Below are positions 1-5,822 of a stretch of 7,652 nt of DNA, one piece after another. The position numbers and the translations under genes were made by a program. The stretch is from an uncultured Opitutaceae bacterium (GTDB lineage Bacteria > Verrucomicrobiota > Verrucomicrobiia > Opitutales > Opitutaceae): the NCBI GenBank assembly GCA_937128785.1, contig CAKZMS010000612.1, positions 1-7,652 on the forward strand. Direction: 5' to 3'. Position 1 is the first letter of the stretch, and each line of letters opens with the position of its first letter. Under the pieces are notes generated by a model that was not told the origin of the DNA, did not search any database, and saw nothing but the letters and a program-made list of their open reading frames with translations.

Positions 1-747
1 GTGCTATCGATTGGACTGTTGGCCGCGCTAGCCGCTGAGATCGTTTTGCAGATGCCCGGCGAAGTGGGTCGCTTGATCATTTTCATTGATACGACGATCT
101 GCCTACTCCTGTTCATCGACTGGGTATATCGACTAGCGGAGGCGGAATCCAAACTGGCCTTCATGAAGTGGGGCTGGCTGGACTTACTGGCCTGCGTCCC
201 GTTTGTGGCTGAGTTTCGTTGGTTACGGCTTTTCCGTATCGTGCGTCTGTTGCTCGCCGTGCGCACGTTCAACCGCTTCAAGCGGGTGCTGTCATCGAGT
301 AAAACCAGCGCCGGGCTGAGTGGTATCGGCGTGATTGCCATCCTCATGATCTCGTTTGGATCCATCGGCGTGCTCATGATCGAATACGACGAACCGGGAG
401 CCAACATCACCACGGCCGAAGATGCACTGTGGTGGGCGATCGTAACCACCACAACGGTCGGTTACGGCGACCACTATCCGGTGTCGACCGCGGGTCGACT
501 GATCGCCACCGTGTTGATGGTCACCGGTATCGGTTTGTTCGGCACGCTCAGTGGGGTCGCGGCCGGATTTTTTCTGGGCGGCGAGCAGGACAAACCGGCG
601 TCGCTCTTGGCCCAAAAGAAAATGCTCGCCCGCTTGGAGGAACTCCAGGCCGAACTGCACGAGGTTCACGAGGAACAGAAAAGCATGCTCGAGAACGCTG
701 GAGAGCCCCCGAAACCCGGCAATCCATCGACGTCGGACCGCTCCTAG
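1..747 (+). CDS. Voltage-gated potassium channel, six-helix type (5' end cut by window edge)
   Basis: An inner-membrane K+-selective ion channel. The selectivity filter T-V-G-Y-G-D lies at residues 152-157, preceded by the pore helix (W144-W145 onward) and followed by the S6 helix at about 165-192. An S4 voltage sensor is visible as R73, R76, R79 and R82, an arginine every third residue. S2 (about 24-44), S3 (57-69) and S5 (107-128) are also clear. The reading frame is open from base 1 and begins inside the first helix, so the GTG at base 1 is probably not the start and a short N-terminal part lies outside the window. The C-terminus has no RCK/TrkA nucleotide-binding domain. Instead it carries a charged, leucine-spaced stretch at about 201-232 that looks like a coiled coil, possibly for tetramer assembly, then a Pro/Ser-rich tail. 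Family membership is certain; physiological role and gating are inference. Confidence 0.93.
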   Translation: MLSIGLLAALAAEIVLQMPGEVGRLIIFIDTTICLLLFIDWVYRLAEAESKLAFMKWGWLDLLACVPFVAEFRWLRLFRIVRLLLAVRTFNRFKRVLSSSKTSAGLSGIGVIAILMISFGSIGVLMIEYDEPGANITTAEDALWWAIVTTTTVGYGDHYPVSTAGRLIATVLMVTGIGLFGTLSGVAAGFFLGGEQDKPASLLAQKKMLARLEELQAELHEVHEEQKSMLENAGEPPKPGNPSTSDRS

Positions 748-755
748 TCGGGTCT

Positions 756-788
756 TGCAAACCTTACGCAGCTAACGCGTGATTTGCA
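756..788 (+). terminator. Bulged 12-bp hairpin after the K+ channel gene; possible terminator or processing site
   Basis: Bases 756-761 (TGCAAA) pair with 783-788 (TTTGCA). After a two-base bulge (762-763), 764-769 (TTACGC) pair with 777-782 (GCGTGA) with one G-T wobble, leaving a seven-base loop (770-776). The stem begins eight bases after the channel stop codon and ends 42 bases before the next start. No T-run follows, so it is not a standard intrinsic terminator. It may stabilise the upstream mRNA end or act with Rho. The pairing is seen directly; the function is a guess. Confidence 0.4.
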
Positions 789-830
789 CCCCACCGCGCC
801 CTCATCGCGGACCTCAAAACATCTTTTGCC

Positions 831-1910
831 ATGGAATCTTCGAGCTCCCCCTCTCCCAAGCAACGTGACCTGATGACGTCTTTTCTGCAGATCGCCGTCG
901 TATCACTCCTGCTTTACTGGTGCTTCCTGATCATCTCCCCATTTTTGAATGTGGTCGTGTGGGGCATGTTGATCGCCGTGGCCCTGTATCCGGTCCACCA
1001 AAAACTCTCCGCCAAGATGGGGAACAAGCCCAAACAAGTCGCCGTGACCATGGCGTTGATCGGAGTCCTGGGTCTGGCGATTCCCTCGTGGATGATTGCC
1101 AGCTCGAGCGTGACTGAAGCCAAGCAACTGGCGGTCAGCTTCAAGGAAGGCACGTTGGAAGTTCCCGCACCCAACCCGGACGTCGCGGAATGGCCGGTTG
1201 TGGGACCAAAGCTGCATGCTCTCTGGAGCAAGGCAGCGGAGGATATTGAATCCACGATCATGGAGTTTCAGCCCCAGATTGCGGAGTTCGGCGTGACCAT
1301 TGGAAAAACCGCCCTCTCCGGCCTGTTCGGGGTGCTCGGGTTCGTCTTTTCCATCATCATCGCGGCGGTGTTCATGTTGTGCGCGGACGGCGGCTACAAA
1401 GCGGCCTGTGCCATCTCCAATCGGGTCGCGGGGACTCAGGGCCAGGCGCTCACCGATCTCGCCATCCAGACTATCCGCAGCGTCACCAAGGGCGTATTGG
1501 GCGTAGCGATCATCCAGGCGCTGCTATCTGCCGTGCTGCTGTTCTTCTGGGGCGTGCCCATGGCGGGAATCCTGGCGGGATTGATTTTGGTGCTGGCGGT
1601 CGTGCAGTTGCCGCCGTTGCTCATCCTCGGTCCGGTGGCCGTGTGGATCTTCTCCGTCGCCGAACCGGTGTCTGCCACGATCTTTGCCGTGTTGGCGTTT
1701 GTGGTGAGCATCAGCGATTCCTTCCTCAAGCCGATGTTCCTCGGTAAAGGGGTGGACGTGCCCATGCTGGTTATCCTCATCGGTGCCATCGGCGGAGCCA
1801 TGGTTTCGGGTGTATTGGGATTGTTTGTCGGCGCCGTTGTGCTCGCCGTCGGTTACAAGTTGATGCAGGCTTGGCTGGCCATGGATGCCGCCCACGAGGC
1901 GGAAAAATAA
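831..1910 (+). CDS. AI-2E family transporter (PerM/TqsA/UPF0118 type membrane protein)
   Basis: A polytopic inner-membrane protein of 359 residues, the usual length for this family. Two hydrophobic segments lie at about 18-36 and 38-56 and a third at about 68-92. A soluble stretch of about 60 residues follows, then a hydrophobic C-terminal block from about 155 to 350. The conserved family region is visible: the PPLLILGP stretch, then D296-S-F-L-K300-P301, then a Gly-rich GAIGGAMVSGVLGLFVGA segment near the end. Members have been linked to export of the quorum signal AI-2 (TqsA) and, in other bacteria, to Na+/H+ exchange, so the substrate cannot be read from sequence. The ATG at 831 gives a short Ser-rich cytosolic tail before the first helix, which fits the family, but no Shine-Dalgarno sequence precedes it. 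It lies 83 bases after the K+ channel and 39 before the efflux lipoprotein, all on one strand, so co-transcription is possible. Confidence 0.9.
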   Translation: MESSSSPSPKQRDLMTSFLQIAVVSLLLYWCFLIISPFLNVVVWGMLIAVALYPVHQKLSAKMGNKPKQVAVTMALIGVLGLAIPSWMIASSSVTEAKQLAVSFKEGTLEVPAPNPDVAEWPVVGPKLHALWSKAAEDIESTIMEFQPQIAEFGVTIGKTALSGLFGVLGFVFSIIIAAVFMLCADGGYKAACAISNRVAGTQGQALTDLAIQTIRSVTKGVLGVAIIQALLSAVLLFFWGVPMAGILAGLILVLAVVQLPPLLILGPVAVWIFSVAEPVSATIFAVLAFVVSISDSFLKPMFLGKGVDVPMLVILIGAIGGAMVSGVLGLFVGAVVLAVGYKLMQAWLAMDAAHEAEK

Positions 1911-1949
1911 TCCGGCTGACCCATCTGTAGCCCCGGATTCCTTGCTGCG

Positions 1950-3482
1950 TTGAAGGCTACCCGCTTCTTCTCCTTTGCGACCATGGGTTGCGTGCTGGGG
2001 CTGATCGGCTGCACCCCGGTGGGGCCCGATTTCGTGACTCCCGCCACGGAGTCACCGACGCAGTGGAACAACGATTCCGCTCAGGACTTCGACGCCACCC
2101 GCCCCGCCACGGTGCAATGGTGGCAGGAGTTTGATGATCCCGTCCTCACAGGGCTGATCGAGCAGGCCCAGCGCCAAAACCTCAACCTGCGGGTCGCCGG
2201 GCTTCGCGTGCTGGAGTCTCAGGCGTTGTTGGGGATCACCATCGGCAATCAATATCCCCAGGCTCAACTGACCTCCGGCGACGCGACCTACGCTCGGTCC
2301 GGCGGGGTCGACACGGAAATCTACAACCTCTCGGCGGTCTCGTCGTGGGAGATCGATTTCTGGGGGAAATTCAAACGAGGCGTCGAATCAGCGGATGCTT
2401 CCCTGTTGGCCAACATCGCCAGCTTCGATGATCTCGTCGTGATCCTCAACGCGGCGGTGGCTTCCACCTATGTCTCCATCCGCACCATCGAAGAACAACT
2501 CCGCATCGCCCACGAGAACATCACGGTGCAGCAGCGCAGCTACGACATCGTGGAGGTCTTGTTCCGCAACGGCGACAGCGCGGAACTGGATGTCCAGCAG
2601 GCCCGCACCCTTTTGCTCAGCACCCAGGCTTCCGTTCCCCAGTTGGAGACCGCCCTCAATCAGGCGCGCAACGCCCTGAGTATCCTGCTCGGAGAACTCC
2701 CGGGGAAAACCGCCGCGCGCCTGGCCCAAGGCGGAGGCATGCCGGAGGTGACTCAGGTGACCGCGGTGGGCATTCCCGCAGACGCGCTGCGACAGCGGCC
2801 CGACGTGCGCCAAGCAGAGCTGTTGGCCCGCGCCCAAAACGCCCAAATCGGCGTAGCCCGCGCGAATCTCTATCCCAGTTTTTCGATCGCCGGATCGATC
2901 GGCGTATCCGCATCCGGAGCCGCGGGCGACACGGACTTGGGCGACTTGTTTGATTCCGACGCCATCACCTACGGCATCGGCCCCTCCTTCAGCTGGCCCT
3001 TCCTGAACTACGGTCGGCTCGAAAACAATGTACGGGTGCAGGACGCGCGTCTCCAACAACTGCTGTTTCTCTACCGGGAGACCGTGATCGAAGCCGTACG
3101 GGAAGTGGAGGATGCCCTGATCGGATTCGAAGGAGCCAAGCAACAGGAGCTGATTCTGACCGAGGCTCTCCTCGCCGCCAAGCGCTCGGCCGATCTGGCC
3201 ATGCTGCGCTACAAGGAAGGTTTTTCCGACTACCAGCGGGTGTTGGACGCCCAGAAGTCCCTCTTCAACCAACAGGAACGCTACGTGGTGAACCGTAGCA
3301 ATGAAGTGTTGGCCTTGATCAATCTACACCGCGCCCTCGGCGGCGGGTGGCAACATCGCCCGGTCGATTTCGTCGACGACGCGACCCGCACCGAGCTCGA
3401 AGAACGCACCGACTGGGATGAGCTGATCGACGCCAACCGTGAACTGCAGGCCCGTGAATCGCTGGCCGAACCCACCCCTTGA
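1950..3482 (+). CDS. Efflux outer-membrane channel lipoprotein, NodT/OprM type (TTG start)
   Basis: The outer-membrane exit duct of a tripartite efflux pump; family members form trimeric beta-barrels with a long periplasmic alpha-helical tunnel. The N-terminus is a lipoprotein signal with K2 and R5, a hydrophobic core and the lipobox L18-I-G-C21. The mature protein starts C-T-P-V-G-P-D-F, the family hallmark. Two OEP repeats follow (roughly 65-255 and 280-465), the second opening with R283-P-D-V-R287 and the IGVARANLYPS stretch. At 510 residues it is slightly long because of an acidic tail after about 465. The TTG at 1950 is preferred over the in-frame ATG at 1983: the ATG would leave only nine uncharged residues before the lipobox cysteine. 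An in-frame stop at 1917 rules out an earlier start. The ribosome site is weak. The HlyD adaptor starts 26 bases downstream, consistent with one operon. Confidence 0.93.
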   Translation: MKATRFFSFATMGCVLGLIGCTPVGPDFVTPATESPTQWNNDSAQDFDATRPATVQWWQEFDDPVLTGLIEQAQRQNLNLRVAGLRVLESQALLGITIGNQYPQAQLTSGDATYARSGGVDTEIYNLSAVSSWEIDFWGKFKRGVESADASLLANIASFDDLVVILNAAVASTYVSIRTIEEQLRIAHENITVQQRSYDIVEVLFRNGDSAELDVQQARTLLLSTQASVPQLETALNQARNALSILLGELPGKTAARLAQGGGMPEVTQVTAVGIPADALRQRPDVRQAELLARAQNAQIGVARANLYPSFSIAGSIGVSASGAAGDTDLGDLFDSDAITYGIGPSFSWPFLNYGRLENNVRVQDARLQQLLFLYRETVIEAVREVEDALIGFEGAKQQELILTEALLAAKRSADLAMLRYKEGFSDYQRVLDAQKSLFNQQERYVVNRSNEVLALINLHRALGGGWQHRPVDFVDDATRTELEERTDWDELIDANRELQARESLAEPTP

Positions 3483-3498
3483 AACCGCGACCGTTAGA

Positions 3499-3504
3499 AA
3501 GGTG
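3499..3504 (+). promoter_or_regulatory. Shine-Dalgarno site of the HlyD-type adaptor gene
   Basis: AAGGTG sits four bases before the ATG at 3509, in the short gap after the outer-membrane lipoprotein gene. It is the only clear Shine-Dalgarno sequence among the four intact starts other than 1950, whose site is also weak. It fixes the adaptor start. Confidence 0.6.
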
Positions 3505-3508
3505 AACC

Positions 3509-4642
3509 ATGAGCGAAGAAGCTAAAACTCCTCCTCCCGCCCCGCCGGCAGATACCCCGAAGCCCAAACCGGATCCGGTGCGACGTTGGACTTTGATCCT
3601 ACTGGGATTGGTCGCCGTCCTCATCGGCTGGAGATTGGTCTCTGACCGCGTGACCCCTTTCACCAGTCAGGCCCGCGTCCATGCGCTGGTCGTGCCGATC
3701 GCCCCGGAGGTCTCCGGCAAGGTGACGGACGTTGAGGTGGGCAACAACCAGTTCGTCGAGGCCGGAGATGTGCTGTTTAGAATCGACGCTACCAGCTACC
3801 AACTGGCCGTGGAAACCGCTCAGGCCAATCTGGAATCCGCCCGACAAGCCACCGGAGCCTCCGCCGCCAATGTCGACGTCGCTCGGGCTTCGCTCGAGTC
3901 CGCCAAGGCCGGTCGGGTCAAAGCCCGGCAGGATGCCGAGCGCATGCGTCGCATCAAAGAAGAGGACCCTGGAGCCATTTCGGATCGCCGCGTCGAAATC
4001 GCCGAAGCCTCGCTGTTGGTCGCCGAAGGTCAGGTCAGCGCCGCCGAAGCCGCGCTGGAGATGGCCATCCAGCACCTCGGCCGCGAGGGCGAGGACCACT
4101 CGAACATCCTGAAGGCCCAGTCTGCGCTCGATCAGGCGAATCTCGATCTCGACCGGACCACCATCGTCGCACCGGAGGATGGTCTGGTCAGCGACGTGCG
4201 CATCAATCGCGGTAACTTCGCTTCCGCCGGTGCTCCGACCATGACCTTTATCGCCGTGCACAACGTATGGGTGCAGGCCGACTTCACCGAAAACAACCTG
4301 GGGAACATCAAGGCGGGGGATCCGGCGGAGATCGTCTTCGACGTGATGCCCGGCCAAGTCATCACCGGCAAAGTCCGCGAATCCGGATTTGGCGTCGCGG
4401 TGGATACCGCCCCGTTGGGCAGTCTGCCCACTATCGACAACAACCGCCAATGGCTGCGTAGCTCCCAGCGTTTTCCCGTCGTAGTCGACTTTGAATTGCC
4501 CGACTCCGACGGATCCGGCCCGCCCCTCATCCGGGTCGGTGCGCAGGCTTCGGTCACCGTCTATACCGGAGAAAGCGGCCTATTCAACGGCCTCGCCGGG
4601 TTCTACATGTGGTTCGTGAGTAAGGCCACCTACGCCTACTAA
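3509..4642 (+). CDS. HlyD/EmrA-family periplasmic adaptor (membrane fusion protein)
   Basis: The periplasmic adaptor joining the inner-membrane pump to the outer-membrane duct. A Pro/Lys-rich cytosolic tail (1-26) precedes one membrane anchor at about 27-43, giving an N-in, C-periplasmic topology. The first half of the biotinyl-lipoyl-like domain lies at about 57-93 (PIAPEVSGKVTDV, then GD-LFRID). An Ala/Glu-rich alpha-helical hairpin follows at about 95-212. The second lipoyl half starts near T217 (TTIVAPEDGLVSDVRINRG), then comes a beta-barrel region (VWVQADFTENNLGNIKAGD) to the C-terminus. The size of 377 residues and this order match EmrA/AaeA/YibH-type adaptors rather than the RND-type lipoprotein adaptors. 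The start is supported by a good ribosome site. It lies 26 bases after the outer-membrane gene and 21 before the FUSC-like gene, so it most likely works with both. Confidence 0.93.
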   Translation: MSEEAKTPPPAPPADTPKPKPDPVRRWTLILLGLVAVLIGWRLVSDRVTPFTSQARVHALVVPIAPEVSGKVTDVEVGNNQFVEAGDVLFRIDATSYQLAVETAQANLESARQATGASAANVDVARASLESAKAGRVKARQDAERMRRIKEEDPGAISDRRVEIAEASLLVAEGQVSAAEAALEMAIQHLGREGEDHSNILKAQSALDQANLDLDRTTIVAPEDGLVSDVRINRGNFASAGAPTMTFIAVHNVWVQADFTENNLGNIKAGDPAEIVFDVMPGQVITGKVRESGFGVAVDTAPLGSLPTIDNNRQWLRSSQRFPVVVDFELPDSDGSGPPLIRVGAQASVTVYTGESGLFNGLAGFYMWFVSKATYAY

Positions 4643-4646
4643 GTTC

Positions 4647-4658
4647 GACGCCGGCGTC
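4647..4658. repeat. Perfect 12-base palindrome before the FUSC-like gene
   Basis: GACGCCGGCGTC is perfectly self-complementary and fills most of the 21-base gap between the adaptor stop and the next ATG, ending five bases before that ATG. No Shine-Dalgarno sequence is present there. In RNA the inner bases would have to form the loop, leaving a stem of about four G/C-rich pairs. It could affect translation of the downstream gene, be a protein binding site, or be chance in GC-rich DNA. Confidence 0.4.
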
Positions 4659-4663
4659 TCGCG

Positions 4664-5737
4664 ATGACCATCGCCCAACAACGCACCCTGCGACTCGCCC
4701 TGGGCACCGCCCTGAGCATGGCCTTCTGCCAGGCGATCAACTGGGACATGTCGTTTGTCGCGCCAGTGATCACGCTGACTTTTCTGGGACTGCCCCTGCC
4801 CTGTCTGAAGCCGGCGGCAGGAATCAAGTTTCTGATTCTGCTGACGGTTTCCCTGCTGATTGGCACGGCCCTGCTTCCCGTTCTGATCTACTACGAAGGC
4901 GCCGGATTGCTGCTACTCTCGATGTCGATTTTCTTCGCCTTCTACATCACGGCCAAAGGGGTGCCGGCAGTGCTGGGAACCTTCCTGACGGTGGGCCTCG
5001 CGCTCACGGCGGGGGTCGGAACCGTATCCATCGATGCGCTGCTGGGACTCATCAAAGGTGTCGTTATCGGGGCCGCGGTCGGACTCCTGTTCTATTGGTT
5101 GGCGCACGGATTGATGCCCGATTCCCGCGGCGTCGCCCCCGCAAGACCGCCCGCAGCCAAACGTCCGGCTCCCCCTCCGCCGCCTCCCCCTGAGATCGCC
5201 CGCCGCCATGCCTTTCGATCCCTCGCGGTGGTGTTTCCGATTCTGGTCTGGTTTCTGTTGTCCGGCAGCAGTGCGAGTTATGCCGCCGTGCTGATCAAAG
5301 TAGCCTCGATGGGGCAGCAGGTCACGACCGGCGACACGGCCAAGGCGGCCAAGTCCCGCCTGTGGTCCACGGTGATCGGAGGTGTCGGGGCGGTGATCGG
5401 CTGGCAGGTGCTGAGCATTTGGCCGAATCTCCTGATCTACGTGCTGGTAGTGGCTCTGGCTGGGCTGGTGATCGGCCGACGACTGTTTGCGGGAGCCGCG
5501 CTGGCTCCGACGGGATCCACCTGGTCGTATGGTTACCTCACGATGATCGTGGTCCTGGCCCCGGCAGTGTTGGATTCCAATACCGGCAGCGCCGCCGGCG
5601 CCGCGTTCTGGAGCCGGCTCATGATGTTTGGCGGCGCCACCCTTTACAGCGTCGTCGCGGTCGCGGTTTTTGATGCGTTCTTCCGCCCCGGCAAAGCGGA
5701 GTTGGCATCCGATGACGAATCCCCCGCACCCGCCTGA
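4664..5737 (+). CDS. FUSC-like (DUF2955-type) inner-membrane efflux component
   Basis: Probably the inner-membrane part of the tripartite pump, related to the fusaric acid resistance/aromatic acid exporter superfamily. It has 357 residues in two hydrophobic halves. The first (about 9-150) starts R7-T-L-R-L-A-L-G-T and has several helices, including S30-F-V-A-P-V-I-T and 54-77. A Pro/Ala/Arg linker at about 155-178, with seven consecutive prolines at 170-176, leads to a second half (182-340) that repeats the pattern: R185-S-L-A-V, then Y206-A-A-V-L-I. Known FUSC pumps such as AaeB and YccS are about 650-720 residues with large cytosolic domains; this one lacks those, as DUF2955 proteins do. 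DUF2955 proteins are commonly encoded next to HlyD adaptors, as here. The ATG at 4664 lies just before the first helix, but no ribosome site is visible. The substrate is unknown; the exact Pfam assignment is from memory of the family pattern. Confidence 0.8.
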   Translation: MTIAQQRTLRLALGTALSMAFCQAINWDMSFVAPVITLTFLGLPLPCLKPAAGIKFLILLTVSLLIGTALLPVLIYYEGAGLLLLSMSIFFAFYITAKGVPAVLGTFLTVGLALTAGVGTVSIDALLGLIKGVVIGAAVGLLFYWLAHGLMPDSRGVAPARPPAAKRPAPPPPPPPEIARRHAFRSLAVVFPILVWFLLSGSSASYAAVLIKVASMGQQVTTGDTAKAAKSRLWSTVIGGVGAVIGWQVLSIWPNLLIYVLVVALAGLVIGRRLFAGAALAPTGSTWSYGYLTMIVVLAPAVLDSNTGSAAGAAFWSRLMMFGGATLYSVVAVAVFDAFFRPGKAELASDDESPAPA

Positions 5738-5771
5738 TTGAGCGACGACGCAACGGTTACCTGTGGCCTCG

Positions 5772-5808
5772 GGTTGAACCACTACCAATCTGCGAAAGGC
5801 TGAACCAC
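5772..5808 (+). repeat. Pair of 11-base direct repeats upstream of the sulfatase gene
   Basis: GGTTGAACCAC (5772-5782) recurs as GGCTGAACCAC (5798-5808), ten of eleven bases identical and 26 bases apart start to start. The first copy contains the near-palindrome GGTTGAACC. The pair sits in the 85-base gap between the efflux cassette and the sulfatase and could be a regulator binding site. No convincing -35/-10 promoter is seen beside it. Chance duplication is equally possible. Confidence 0.3.
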
Positions 5809-5822
5809 CCCATCCTCACCCC

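Noticed and set aside
794..810. CCGCG/CGCGG stem as an intrinsic terminator
   Set aside because: Only five pairs with a seven-base loop and no T-run after it.
2388..3272. A 294-codon open frame on the minus strand within the outer-membrane lipoprotein gene
   Set aside because: It lies opposite a clear NodT-family gene, its protein is rich in Gly, His, Gln and Arg with no recognisable motif, and such frames are common opposite GC-rich genes.
3599..4450. A 283-codon minus-strand frame within the HlyD adaptor gene
   Set aside because: Low-complexity Gly/Asp/His-rich translation opposite a well-supported gene; a frame shadow.
5738..5766. TTGAGC at 5738 as a -35 box for the sulfatase
   Set aside because: At the right spacing of 17 bases the sequence is CTGTGG, which does not resemble a -10 box.
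4913..5788. A 291-codon minus-strand frame covering most of the FUSC-like gene
   Set aside because: The plus strand encodes a clear hydrophobic membrane protein; the reverse translation is Arg/Gly/His-rich without domain signs.
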